Shown here: positions 37,081 through 46,565 of the stretch, in pieces
How positions within the stretch are numbered: the first letter of the stretch is position 1
How the letters are laid out: each line of letters opens with the position of its first letter
NCBI GenBank assembly: GCA_947496065.1
Contig: CANMBF010000006.1
Coordinates: forward strand, 37,678 to 101,677
Length of the DNA: 64,000 nucleotides
Direction: 5' to 3'
Source of the DNA: Bacteroidota bacterium
GTDB taxonomy: Bacteria > Bacteroidota > Bacteroidia > NS11-12g > UBA955
Position numbers and translations under genes: made by a program
The notes under the pieces: model-generated
What the model was told of the DNA's origin: nothing
Database searches by the model: none
What the model saw: the letters and a program-made list of their open reading frames with translations, nothing else

Positions 37081-40000
37081 TCAAATTCTGCCTTCCACAA
37101 AATACATATGCAGTTCTCCTTTTCCTTTTACTTGTATTTTCCCTCTGTGATTACATTTGAACTTATCTTTCACCAATTCATAGGTTGCGCTGCTTATATT
37201 TACCTGTCCAGCTTCACTGTTGCTCTCCATTCTGCTTGCGGTATTTACTGTATCACCCCAAATGTCATAGGCAAATTTCTTGATGCCAACTATGCCTGCC
37301 ACTACAGAACCAGTATGGATTCCAATTCGCACCTGGAAATGTTCCTTGCCAGAGGCAGTCTTTTCAGCCAACCGGCTATTAACGAACTGTTGTATATCCA
37401 AAGCTGCACTCACCACATCCACTGCATGGGTCTTATTTGCTACTGGCAAGCCACCAGCGCACATATAGCTGTCGCCAATGGTCTTTATCTTCTCTACCCC
37501 ATACTTTTCAATGATGTTGTCGAAGGCCATAAAACAGGTATGAATTTCTGCAACTAATTCCTTCGCCGTCATTTTCTCTGATAATTGGGTAAAATCTTTA
37601 AAATCGGTAAATAAAACCGTCACTTCATTAAATTGCTTGGCCTCGGCACTGCCTTTATGTTTGAGTTCTTCCGCCACTTCTTCAGGTAGGATATTCAGAA
37701 GCAATGAATCGCTGCGTTGTCTTTGCCTATCCGCTTCATTTTTCTCATTTTCTATAACAATGTTCTTTTGAACCAATTCTTCTTTCTGTTTTTCAACCTC
37801 AGCTGTTCTATCCTCCACCTTCTTTTCCAGCTTTTCTTTCTGCGCGTTCAGATGCCTTTCCCTCAATTTACTGAAAATTCTCAAGGCGCCTAAAAACAAT
37901 ATAAAATAAATCAAATAAGCCCACCAGGCGCGGTAATAGGGAGGTACTACTTTAAAAGTATACGTTATAGGGTTACTCCAAACCCCGTTGGCCCCCTGTG
38001 CCTTGACTTTAAAGGTATACTTTCCTTCTTTTATATTGCCAAAGTTTGCGTTACTTTGGCTTGTAATGGGACTCCAATCTTTGTCGTACCCTTCTAGGAT
38101 GTATTGGTATTTTACCAAAAAAGGTCTTCCCGTTTCAATGGCAGTAAATTCAAAGGCTATTTGGTTGTGCTCGTAAGGCAGAATCAAATTGTCAGGCAAT
38201 GGATAAAATTTAGTAATGCCATTAAATTGAATATTCCCAAAACGGTTTAACAATAGATCGTTTTGTGATGTGGAAAGGGTTTTGCCATAAGCAAAAAATT
38301 CCTGCAATAAGGTTGACGCACTGTCTTGATAGTTTTTGATTACGCCCTTTGATTGCAGATTATACCAACAAATATTTTCATTCTTTACCTTTACAGATTG
38401 TATAACCAAATTAGGTGGTTCAATATTCTTCTGTAATGCCATGTAATCAAACCGCACCAAAGCTGTTTTTTCAGAGCCAGCGCCTGCCCATATAATGCCT
38501 TTGTTGTCTAATAACATGCAGTTCATTTCCTCTAATCTTCTTATTTCGTTTGGCGCAATTGTTCCCGATTCAAATAATGCATGGGACAAAGCAGCTCGCG
38601 CTCCTATATCTCCTCGTAACATGCCATTCACATCTTTCAACGGATACCCGGTAGTGGCGTTGTAAATTTCTAAATCGGTAAGTTTTGTAAAATCTTTGGA
38701 CACCTTAAAAAAGGTAATGCCTAAGTTTGTGAATACTGCCATTTTACCATTGGGCAATTTAGTAATATTGGTTACAAAATTATCAGGTAATCCATCTGCT
38801 ATTTGAAAACGCTTAAATATTTTTTCTGAAATGTTGCCTTTGCCCTTTCCTTCGATTCCACTTAGGACATGTTTCTCGTCTAACTTTTCCTTCAACATAT
38901 CTACAGTCAATATGCTTATTCCATCCCCTGTTCCGAACCAAAGGTTTCCGGATTTATCCTCGGTGATGCAATGAACATTATTATTGACCAGGCCTTGAGC
39001 AGTCGTAAAATTGGTAAAGGATTTCCCATCATATTTTGACACTCCGCCGCCAAATGTGCCGAACCAAAGGTTTCCAGATCCATCCAAAGTGATGCAATTG
39101 ATATTATTATTTGCCAGACCCTGAGCAGTGGTAAAATTGGTAAAGGTTTTAATATCATATTTTGAGACCCCTCCACCAAAAGTGCCGAACCAAAGATTTC
39201 CAGATTTATCCTCTGTGATGCAATGAACATTATTATTGGCTAGACCCTGAGCAGTCGTAAAATTGGCAAAGGATTTTCCATCATATTTTGAGACCCCTCC
39301 GCCATAAGTACCTAACCAAAGGTTTCCAAATTTATCCTCGGTGATACAATTAACATTGTTATTTGCCAGACCTTGAGCAATCGTAAAGTTGGTAAAGGAT
39401 TTACCATCATATTTTGAAACACCGCTTCCGGTGCCAAACCAAAGATTTTTGGATTTATCCTCGGTGATGCTATATACACTATTATTTGCCAGACCTTGAG
39501 AAGTAGTAAAACTAGTAAAGGATTTACCATCATATTTTGAGACCCCGCCGCCTAAAGTGCCAAACCAAAGGTTTCCCGTCTTATCTTCGATGATGGTGTA
39601 AACGATATTATTGGCAAGCCCTTGAGAGGTGGTAAAACTGGCAAAGGATTTACCGTCATAACGGCTGACTCCACCGCCATCTGTGCCAAACCAAAGGTTT
39701 CCAATTTTATCTACGGCGATGCTCCAAACGATATTATTGGCAAGCCCCTGAGCGGTATTAAAGGTTGTAAAGGATTTACCATCATAACGGCTGACCCCGC
39801 CGCCATCTGTGCCGAACCAAAGGTTTCCGGTTTTATCTTCGGCGATGCCCCATACTACATTATTGGCCAAACCCTGAGCAGTTGTAAAATTAATAAAGGA
39901 TTTCCCATCATATTTTGAGACCCCTCCGCCATAAGTACCGAACCAAAGGTTTCCGGATTTATCCTCGGTGATCCAATTAACACTATTGTTGGTTAGACCC

Positions 40001-40860
40001 TGAGCAGTCGTAAAACTGGTAAAGGATTTAACAAGGTGTCCATTTTTATCTTTTTTAAGGTCTTGTTGATCCCTTAAAGGAACATTCTCTCCCTGTTGAA
40101 TGGTTTCTATACGATTTCCATCATATTTTGATATTCCGCCCCATGTGCCGAACCAAATGTTTCCGATTTTATCTTCGATGATGCTCCAAACAGAATTATT
40201 GACCAGCCCATGAGCAGTGGTATAATTGGTAAATGATTTTCCATCATATTTCGATACCCCACCACCGGTGCCAATCCAAATATTTCCGGATTTATCCTCG
40301 GTGATACTCCTAACATTATTATTGACCAGCCCCTGAGCAGTCGTAAAATTGGTAAAGGATTTCCCATCATATTTTGAGACCCCTCCGCCTAAAGTACCAA
40401 ACCAAAGGTTTCCGGCCTTATCTAGTTTAGAAGAACCAATGGCATCCAAGGCAAGACCATTATCCGTTGTAAAGTTTGTGAAATTAGATTTACCACCATC
40501 GCCCATTATAAATGGCTTGCCTTCGGCATCTAAAACAGTTTCTCCCTTTTCGTTTTGTAAGACCGCAAGCGCTTTATATATTGGAGGTGTCAGGTTTATT
40601 TTTTTTACATCGCCTTTTTCGTTTTTAATGGAATAAGAACCGCCAACCTGGTTGGGAATTGTTACGGTTAAGGGTTTTGGCATGCTTTCTAAAGCAATGC
40701 TTTTGGGTTGCAGGCTGCTAGGCAAGTGGGCGATTACGGTTACCTGTAATGGCGCAAGGCTGTCTTGGATAGTTGCTTTGTTGGCGGTCTCTATTTCCGG
40801 CTTAGCGTTGCACGAATATAGGAAGAGCAATACAAGAAACAGGTTTAAACACTTGTTCAT
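37081..40860 (-). CDS. Beta-propeller sensor protein with C-terminal adenylyl cyclase
   Basis: 1259 residues. Lipoprotein-like signal LVLLFLYSC at the N-terminus; the Met at 40860 is chosen because it heads this signal. About 14 two-component-regulator propeller repeats of 42 residues follow (DKSGNLWFGT.GGGVSKYDGKSF), then a Y_Y_Y domain (YILEGYDKDW, GKYTFKVKAQ), a transmembrane helix (YRAWWAYLIYFILFLGALRIF region), a coiled coil and a class III cyclase with LFTDFKDFTQ, KTIGDSYMCAGG and AYDIWGDTVNTASRME. Hybrid histidine kinases usually carry this sensor; here the output is a cyclase. Its catalytic domain is paralogous to that of the 34.6 kb cyclase. Confidence 0.93.
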   Translation of the reverse strand: MNKCLNLFLVLLFLYSCNAKPEIETANKATIQDSLAPLQVTVIAHLPSSLQPKSIALESMPKPLTVTIPNQVGGSYSIKNEKGDVKKINLTPPIYKALAVLQNEKGETVLDAEGKPFIMGDGGKSNFTNFTTDNGLALDAIGSSKLDKAGNLWFGTLGGGVSKYDGKSFTNFTTAQGLVNNNVRSITEDKSGNIWIGTGGGVSKYDGKSFTNYTTAHGLVNNSVWSIIEDKIGNIWFGTWGGISKYDGNRIETIQQGENVPLRDQQDLKKDKNGHLVKSFTSFTTAQGLTNNSVNWITEDKSGNLWFGTYGGGVSKYDGKSFINFTTAQGLANNVVWGIAEDKTGNLWFGTDGGGVSRYDGKSFTTFNTAQGLANNIVWSIAVDKIGNLWFGTDGGGVSRYDGKSFASFTTSQGLANNIVYTIIEDKTGNLWFGTLGGGVSKYDGKSFTSFTTSQGLANNSVYSITEDKSKNLWFGTGSGVSKYDGKSFTNFTIAQGLANNNVNCITEDKFGNLWLGTYGGGVSKYDGKSFANFTTAQGLANNNVHCITEDKSGNLWFGTFGGGVSKYDIKTFTNFTTAQGLANNNINCITLDGSGNLWFGTFGGGVSKYDGKSFTNFTTAQGLVNNNVHCITEDKSGNLWFGTGDGISILTVDMLKEKLDEKHVLSGIEGKGKGNISEKIFKRFQIADGLPDNFVTNITKLPNGKMAVFTNLGITFFKVSKDFTKLTDLEIYNATTGYPLKDVNGMLRGDIGARAALSHALFESGTIAPNEIRRLEEMNCMLLDNKGIIWAGAGSEKTALVRFDYMALQKNIEPPNLVIQSVKVKNENICWYNLQSKGVIKNYQDSASTLLQEFFAYGKTLSTSQNDLLLNRFGNIQFNGITKFYPLPDNLILPYEHNQIAFEFTAIETGRPFLVKYQYILEGYDKDWSPITSQSNANFGNIKEGKYTFKVKAQGANGVWSNPITYTFKVVPPYYRAWWAYLIYFILFLGALRIFSKLRERHLNAQKEKLEKKVEDRTAEVEKQKEELVQKNIVIENEKNEADRQRQRSDSLLLNILPEEVAEELKHKGSAEAKQFNEVTVLFTDFKDFTQLSEKMTAKELVAEIHTCFMAFDNIIEKYGVEKIKTIGDSYMCAGGLPVANKTHAVDVVSAALDIQQFVNSRLAEKTASGKEHFQVRIGIHTGSVVAGIVGIKKFAYDIWGDTVNTASRMESNSEAGQVNISSATYELVKDKFKCNHRGKIQVKGKGELHMYFVEGRI
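38920..40450 (-). repeat. Tandem 126-bp coding repeats (propeller blades)
   Basis: About a dozen direct repeats with a 126-bp period encode the 42-residue propeller blades. Several neighbours are nearly identical at DNA level, including the third positions. One unit near 40020-40130 carries an insertion (RIETIQQGENVPLRDQQDL). Confidence 0.85.
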
Positions 40861-41094
40861 AGGGTTCAAATATAACAAAAGATTAGATTTTATAGTGCGG
40901 TTTAAAAGCATTGTATATAACCTTAAGCGCCTTTAGTAATGTTGTCATAGAAAACAAACACCCAAAAACCGAAGTGATATTTATTTAAAAAGCAGTAAAT
41001 ATTTATTCGAATTGGGGGCATAATTAGATTGAGTTAAGGTGCTACTTTTAATGGATTGCAGTAGACATTTACAATCAACATTGTTTGCTTTTCA

Positions 41095-41322
41095 CTATTT
41101 TATTTTTTCTTCATATTTACCAGTTATTACATAGTATCCGAAAGTAACCAATCCTCCTATAATTATTGGGGTAAGAATAAATAAATTGATGATACCAAAA
41201 ACAAGGTCTTCTGATTTTCCAGATTGTAATTTAGGAAGGCCAAATTCCATAACGTTAAAATAGCCCATTGTCAAACCTAATAGAATCCAAAATAGGCCCA
41301 AGTATCTTTTAATATTTTTCAT
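41095..41322 (-). CDS. Small two-span membrane protein (DUF6814-like)
   Basis: 75 residues with helices at about 7-26 and 44-66 (LGLFWILLGLTMGYFNV; IINLFILTPIIIGGLV). It lies 11 bp downstream of the MHS transporter. Small proteins of this type commonly follow MFS transporters in Bacteroidota; they may be a transporter accessory. Confidence 0.75.
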   Translation of the reverse strand: MKNIKRYLGLFWILLGLTMGYFNVMEFGLPKLQSGKSEDLVFGIINLFILTPIIIGGLVTFGYYVITGKYEEKIK

Positions 41323-41333
41323 ATTTTTTTGAA

Positions 41334-42869
41334 TTACTCTTCGATTTTATTGTCATTTTTATCTAAATATAAAACACCAATTACAAAGCATATACCGGCA
41401 ATCAAAATTGGATACCACAAGCCTTGCAAATACCATTCAGGATTATTGTTGATTTTTGCAGTACTTACCAAATAGGTTGCAACAATTGGTAGTAAGCCGC
41501 CGAATATCCCATTGCCAATATGATAAGGCAGCGACAACGAGGTATATCTTATTTTTGCTGGAAACATTTCAACCAAAAATGCTGCCATAGGTCCATAGAC
41601 CATTGTAACAAAAAGTATTTGTACAAAAACAAGTAGGATAATGATCCAATAATTTTGAGTGTTTAATAGAATTGATTTTTTTTCAACCACCAAGGGCTTC
41701 TTGTTTTTATCGGAATAATTTGTGGTTTTACAGGTAATGTTTATTTGTGTTCCATCGCTGTATTCTTTATGTGTGCTTGTTGTTGTTAAAGAATCGCAGA
41801 TTGTATTGGCCACTATTTTTTTATTAATTTCATAGCTAGCTTTTTCAATAACCTCGGTTTTGCCTGTGCAATCTATTGTTTTGTACATTTGCCTGTAAAT
41901 AGGCCGGTATAATAATAGGGCCATTAACATACCTAACATCATAATTTTTTTTCTACCAACTCTGTCCGACAAGCCTCCAAATACAATAAAAAATGGGGTC
42001 CCCATTAATAAAGCAATGGCCATCAGCATTTCTGTTTGGTGGCTTTCGACAGCACATACTTTGCCAATAAAACTCATGGCATAAAATTGCCCAGTATACC
42101 AAATAACCCCTTGCCCCATAACAGCACCAAATAGGGCCAACAATACAAATTTGAAATTATATATATTTCCGAAACTTTCTTTTAAAGGATTTTTAGAAGT
42201 TTTCCCTTCCGCTTTTATTTTTGTAAAAACCGGAGATTCGTCCATATTTTTTCGTATAAAATAGGAAACAATTACCATTAAAATGGAACCCAAAAATGGA
42301 ACTCTCCAACCCCAATTGTCAAATTCTTCTGTGCCTAAAACGGAACGCGTAATTAAAATAACTATTAAGGAAACGAATAAACCTGCTGTAGCTGTTGTTT
42401 GAATCCAGGAGGTCCAGTAACCTCTTTGATTTTTTGGGGCATGTTCTGCGACGTATACAGCCGCGCCACCATATTCCCCACCTAGGGCAAGACCTTGCAA
42501 TAAACGTAAAATCAAGACCAAAAGAGGTGCAAAAAATCCAATTGTTTTGTAATCGGGGATACAGCCAATCAAAAAAGTAGAGCCGCCCATCAATAAAAGG
42601 CTCACCATAAACGTATATTTTCTTCCAATTATATCGCCAAGGCGTCCAAAAAACATTGCGCCAAAAGGCCTTACAACAAATCCAGCAGCAAACGTTGCTA
42701 AAGTTGAAAGAAATGCCACTGAAGGATTTTCCTGAGGAAAAAATTTAGTTGAAATAACCAGCGCCAAGCTTCCAAAAATGTAAAAGTCATACCACTCAAT
42801 AAGCGTCCCTGCGGATGAAGCCATTATGACTGACCATATTCCTTTTTTATTTTTATCTGTTTCATTCAT
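41334..42869 (-). CDS. MFS transporter, metabolite:H+ symporter (MHS) family
   Basis: 511 residues, 12 membrane segments. MHS signatures: SSAGTLIEWYDFYIFGSLA in helix 1, RPFGAMFFGRLGDIIGRK in loop 2-3 and RLLQGLALGGEYGGAAVY in helix 4. Relatives take up citrate, 2-oxoglutarate, proline/betaine or shikimate. Unusual is a hydrophilic insertion of about 80 residues after the LSDRVGRKK loop and the next helix (around IDCTGKTEVIEKASY, with four Cys), likely periplasmic. Confidence 0.92.
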   Translation of the reverse strand: MNETDKNKKGIWSVIMASSAGTLIEWYDFYIFGSLALVISTKFFPQENPSVAFLSTLATFAAGFVVRPFGAMFFGRLGDIIGRKYTFMVSLLLMGGSTFLIGCIPDYKTIGFFAPLLVLILRLLQGLALGGEYGGAAVYVAEHAPKNQRGYWTSWIQTTATAGLFVSLIVILITRSVLGTEEFDNWGWRVPFLGSILMVIVSYFIRKNMDESPVFTKIKAEGKTSKNPLKESFGNIYNFKFVLLALFGAVMGQGVIWYTGQFYAMSFIGKVCAVESHQTEMLMAIALLMGTPFFIVFGGLSDRVGRKKIMMLGMLMALLLYRPIYRQMYKTIDCTGKTEVIEKASYEINKKIVANTICDSLTTTSTHKEYSDGTQINITCKTTNYSDKNKKPLVVEKKSILLNTQNYWIIILLVFVQILFVTMVYGPMAAFLVEMFPAKIRYTSLSLPYHIGNGIFGGLLPIVATYLVSTAKINNNPEWYLQGLWYPILIAGICFVIGVLYLDKNDNKIEE

Positions 42870-43188
42870 TAATGTGCAGCCTATTTATTTAGTGGTGTAA
42901 AATACAATAATAATGAGTACTTATGTTCAATCGTTAGTAATACTTCTAACAAACTTTTTTTGTGACGTCATTTTTTTGATGTAATTGTTCTTAGACATAG
43001 ACTTTCTTAACTATTGCCTCTAAATACCGGGGCTAAAGGAATTGGCTGTAAAGCACACACTGTCGCCGAACTAAAATGGTCTATCGGATGCACAAAAAAG
43101 TTTGATCAACCACACCGCCTGCCAATTTTAGTTAAAAAATGCGAACTGTAAATTCACCCATTCTGTTTTAACTTCCAAAATTTAGAAC
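42870..43188. other. 319-bp intergenic region
   Basis: No gene was seen. The inner part (about 43025-43140, with GCTAAAGGAATTGGC and CCGCCTGCCAATTTTAG) resembles the interior of the inverted repeats farther right but lacks their CTAACG/GTTAG ends. It may be a decayed copy. Confidence 0.3.
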
Positions 43189-45471
43189 TTATTTTTTGGG
43201 TGAATTTCCCATCATAAAAATTAAATTTCCGCCTTTCATTATCTCGTCGTGATTTATAAAATACACCGATAATGGTTTACCATTTAATAGCATTTTTTGA
43301 ATATATATATTCTTACTGTTTTGGTTCTTTACCTCAATTGTAAAAGTGTTGCCGTTTTCTAATTTTAATAGGGCGTTGTTTATGGATGGTGACCCAATTG
43401 CATACACATTAGACCCCGGAGCGACCGGATAAAATCCTAATGCAGAAAAAATATACCAAGCACTCATTTGGCCGCAATCATCATTGCCGCCTAGGCCATC
43501 GGGTGTTGGTTTATACTGCATTTCCATAATTCTTCTCACTTGAAATTGGGTTTTCCATGGTTGATGAGTCCAGTTGTATAAATAGGGTACATGATGGGCT
43601 GGCTCATTGCCATGCACATATCCGCCTATGATGCCTTCTTTGGTAATATCTTCAGTTTCTTTAAAAAACGCATCGGGTAAACGCATAGAAAATAATGTAT
43701 CTAAACGTAAAGCGAATTTGTTTTTGCCATCCATTTTTTCGATTAGTGCTGCTGGATTGTGTGGTACAAAAAAGCTAAAGTTCCAGCTGTTGCCTTCTAT
43801 GAAACCTTGATCATTTGTTGCAAGTGGATTAAAATCCGTTTTAAAAGTGCCATCTGCTTTTTTCCCCTGCATGAATTTATTGGAAGGGTTGTAATTATTT
43901 TGCCAATTGGCAGACCGTTTAATAAAAGTTTCATAGACATCCTGACGGTTTAATTTCTTGGCTATTTGTGCTATACACCAATCATCATAAGCATATTCTA
44001 AGGTGTTTGAAACTGAAATATTGCTTTTCTCTGAAGGAATAAATCCTGAGTCTATGTAATCACCAATACCTTCATAATTACGTTGATTTGCAGTTTCTAT
44101 ACAAGCGTTTAAGGCTTCATTTGCATCTCCCAAATAGGTTTCTTTTACAATGGCATCTGCAATGACAGAAACACTGTGATAGCCGCTCATACACCAATTG
44201 TCGTTTGAATAATGCGACCAAATGGGCAACATGTGAAGTGTGCTTTGATGGTAATGCGCAATCATTGACTTTATCATGTCGCTGTTACGCGAAGGTTGAA
44301 TGATATTAAACAAAGGATGCAATGCACGATAAGTATCCCACAAGGAGAAAGTACTGTAATTGACAAATCCATTGGCAACATGTGTATTTTGATCTAAACC
44401 TTTGTATTCATTGTTTACATCAGTATAAGTAGTTGGGTTAATGAAAGTATGGTATAAGGCAGTATAAAAATTGATCTTCGTATCTTCAGGGGCATCTATC
44501 GAAATTTTATTTAGTTCTGCATTCCATAATTTTTGGGCGTTTGCTTTTACTTTTTCAAAATTCCAATCCTTCATTTCTGCCTGCATATTCTCTAAAGCAT
44601 TGTCTTGGCTTACAGATGATAAAGCAAATTTTATTTTTATTTTTTCACCTTCTGTTGTTTTAAAATCAAAATACATTCTTATTTTTTCACCTGCTATTTC
44701 CGGAAAGTTTCTAGACTGATCGAATTTGCGCCAAAAACCTCTGTAGGCATGTTTATCATCATAATTTTGTTGCCCATAATTAACAAAAGGTTTCGAAAAT
44801 GTCATCGCAAAATATACTGTTCTGGTTCTTGCCCAACCATTTGTTTGTCTATAACCGGTGATCATTGTATCGTTAATAACTCTTACAAAAGTCCAAACGT
44901 TTTTCTCATTATAATTGTAAATGCCAGACATCAAATCAAGTATAATATGACTTTTATCCAATTTGTTGAATGTGTATTGATGCATCCCAACCCTTGTTGT
45001 GGCGGTCATTTCGGCAATAATATCATCATCATCTAATTTTACGCTATAATAACCGGCCTCTGATATTTCATTGATATGAGAAAATGCAGAACGATACCCA
45101 CTTTTAGGATCTGATGCGGTGCCCGGGTTTAATTGAAGGATTCCTTGTGAGGGCATTATTAAAAAATCACCGAGGTCAGAATGACCTGTTCCGCTCAAAT
45201 GTGTATGACTGAAACCAACAATGGTTTTATCTTCATATTTATAGCCTGCACAATATTTATAGACATCACCGTTGTATTTCCCATTTAATTCATAAGGAAT
45301 TGTATCCGTTTCTGGGCTCAATTGCATTGCGCCAAATGGCACGGTTGCTCCAGGATAAGTATGTCCCATTTTTTCTGTGCCAATCATGGGTTTTACATAT
45401 TGAATTAAATTTTGTTGTGCATTCGCACTGCACACAATGAATAATGCAATGATGAAAAAGAGATGTTTCAT
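43189..45471 (-). CDS. GH92 family alpha-1,2-mannosidase-type glycoside hydrolase
   Basis: 760 residues. Signal peptide ending CSANAQ. GH92 hallmarks: YVKPMIGTEKMGHTYPGATVPFG at the N-terminus, GFSHTHLSGTGHSDLGDF, FSLWDTYRALHPLFN, and the C-terminal GNDDCGQMSAWYIFSALGFYPVAPG. These are Ca-dependent exo-mannosidases; the GNDDCGQMS loop carries catalytic residues. Predicted periplasmic enzyme in glycan degradation. Monocistronic; an inverted repeat and a possible leader element lie upstream. Confidence 0.95.
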   Translation of the reverse strand: MKHLFFIIALFIVCSANAQQNLIQYVKPMIGTEKMGHTYPGATVPFGAMQLSPETDTIPYELNGKYNGDVYKYCAGYKYEDKTIVGFSHTHLSGTGHSDLGDFLIMPSQGILQLNPGTASDPKSGYRSAFSHINEISEAGYYSVKLDDDDIIAEMTATTRVGMHQYTFNKLDKSHIILDLMSGIYNYNEKNVWTFVRVINDTMITGYRQTNGWARTRTVYFAMTFSKPFVNYGQQNYDDKHAYRGFWRKFDQSRNFPEIAGEKIRMYFDFKTTEGEKIKIKFALSSVSQDNALENMQAEMKDWNFEKVKANAQKLWNAELNKISIDAPEDTKINFYTALYHTFINPTTYTDVNNEYKGLDQNTHVANGFVNYSTFSLWDTYRALHPLFNIIQPSRNSDMIKSMIAHYHQSTLHMLPIWSHYSNDNWCMSGYHSVSVIADAIVKETYLGDANEALNACIETANQRNYEGIGDYIDSGFIPSEKSNISVSNTLEYAYDDWCIAQIAKKLNRQDVYETFIKRSANWQNNYNPSNKFMQGKKADGTFKTDFNPLATNDQGFIEGNSWNFSFFVPHNPAALIEKMDGKNKFALRLDTLFSMRLPDAFFKETEDITKEGIIGGYVHGNEPAHHVPYLYNWTHQPWKTQFQVRRIMEMQYKPTPDGLGGNDDCGQMSAWYIFSALGFYPVAPGSNVYAIGSPSINNALLKLENGNTFTIEVKNQNSKNIYIQKMLLNGKPLSVYFINHDEIMKGGNLIFMMGNSPKK

Positions 45472-45521
45472 TTATTTGGATATTTGAATAATTTTATGCT
45501 TGGATGGTTTATATTATTTGT

Positions 45522-45559
45522 CCGTTATTGAATCGTGATGTGTTGTTCTTCAATAACGG
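45522..45559. repeat. Perfect 11-bp inverted repeat upstream of GH92
   Basis: CCGTTATTGAA (45522-45532) and TTCAATAACGG (45549-45559) with a 16-bp spacer, about 50 bp upstream of the GH92 start. No T-run follows, so an operator or RNA hairpin is more likely than a terminator. Confidence 0.6.
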
Positions 45560-45563
45560 CAGG

Positions 45564-45605
45564 GTAGATCTTTATTAGCGGTTTTCGCGCTTATCAGTTT
45601 TCTGC
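45564..45605 (-). promoter_or_regulatory. Possible leader element, copy D (weak)
   Basis: Minus-strand RNA AACTGATAAGCGCGAAAACCGCTAA aligns loosely with copy A (AACGGAGAAGCCGAAAACCGTTAA). An AGCG/CGCT stem is possible. Confidence 0.3.
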
Positions 45606-45783
45606 TTGGAACAAATTTAGATGGAAGCACACAGTTTCCCAAACTAAAAAATAGCAATCGCCACTCTACGAGTTAATAGGTAGGGCCTATTCTTCTAAAC
45701 GTTTCAAGTATTTTAGATTACTTTGCTTAGGTTATTAAATTGTTAACTCTAGGTATTTAATGTGCTTGAATTCATTTTGTGTC

Positions 45784-45791
45784 TATTTTTG
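45784..45791 (+). promoter_or_regulatory. -7 promoter element (TATTTTTG)
   Basis: Exact TAnnTTTG match 22 bp before the ATG at 45813. It lies inside the open frame that continues upstream to a GTG at 45762, which supports the ATG as the true start. Confidence 0.45.
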
Positions 45792-45812
45792 CAGTTAGTA
45801 AATAACAACGAA

Positions 45813-46394
45813 ATGCCAAGACATACCAATTACGAAGATTTTTCAAAAATTCCATTGCAGGAATTCCATGACACGGGTATTAGTTCTTTTTTCCGAGTGG
45901 TATCTAACAACCTCAACCAGCATAATGTGCTAGCAGATAATAAGGCGAATATTATGATTTCCATTAACACGGTAGTCCTTTCATTGGTGATAGGTTCATC
46001 TGCTAGAAATATTGAATATTGGCAAAATTTGTTCGCTCCAATCATCATGTTCGTAACGACTTCACTCTTAACGACTGTTTTTGCGGTCTTAGCTACGCGT
46101 CCTAATTTTAAAAAAGGAATTGTATCACAGGAAGATTTGGACAATAAAAAATCCACCCTCTTCTTTTTCGGAAATTTTACAAGTCTTTCTCTTCAGGATT
46201 TTGAAGATTCCATGTTGACCATTTTAAAAGATGATGACTACCTTTATCGCAGTATTTTGGCAGATTTCTACGGACAGGGAAAGGTGCTAACAAGAAAATA
46301 TCTCCTACTTAAATATTCCTATAACATCTTTTTAATTGGGTTAGTTTTATCTGTCATCGTTTTTGGATTTTTTCAGTATTCTTTTGTAAGTTAG
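45813..46394 (+). CDS. Pycsar effector-like (DUF5706) membrane protein
   Basis: 193 residues. Motif LADNKANIMISINTVVLSL at the start of the first helix, then a second helix, VLATRPNFKKG, LFFFGNFTSLSLQDFEDSM and a third C-terminal helix. This pattern is the Pycsar-effector/DUF5706 domain, seen in PycTM effectors of anti-phage cyclic-pyrimidine signalling and in HD-DUF5706 proteins of Bacteroidota. The HD domain is absent, and no pyrimidine cyclase is adjacent. It may form pores in response to a cyclic nucleotide; that is inference. Confidence 0.82.
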   Translation: MPRHTNYEDFSKIPLQEFHDTGISSFFRVVSNNLNQHNVLADNKANIMISINTVVLSLVIGSSARNIEYWQNLFAPIIMFVTTSLLTTVFAVLATRPNFKKGIVSQEDLDNKKSTLFFFGNFTSLSLQDFEDSMLTILKDDDYLYRSILADFYGQGKVLTRKYLLLKYSYNIFLIGLVLSVIVFGFFQYSFVS

Positions 46395-46565
46395 TAAACA
46401 AAGCACTTATTGTTCCTTTTTATAGAGTGGTATTTAAAAAACGCACACGTAAAAGTTAATATACTGCAGAGGTCTAATTTTAAAACAAATAAAATTATTT
46501 TCAACTATTCAGGCAGTTTCTTGAATGCTTTATAGAAGCTAGAGTTTGGCATGCATGATATACAG

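Larger units (their letters stand above)
45472..45812. other. 341-bp divergent intergenic region
   Basis: It lies between the GH92 gene (minus) and the Pycsar-effector-like gene (plus). It contains the perfect inverted repeat 45522-45559, possible leader element D (45564-45605) and the TATTTTTG promoter element at 45784-45791. Confidence 0.5.

Noticed and set aside
38920..40450. CRISPR-like periodic repeats
   Set aside because: The 126-bp units are in frame, encode propeller blades and have no spacer structure.
34609..46394. A complete Pycsar anti-phage system made of the cyclases and the DUF5706 protein
   Set aside because: The cyclases carry the Lys/Asp pair typical of adenylyl cyclases, are linked to other sensors, and are separated from the effector by several unrelated genes on the other strand.
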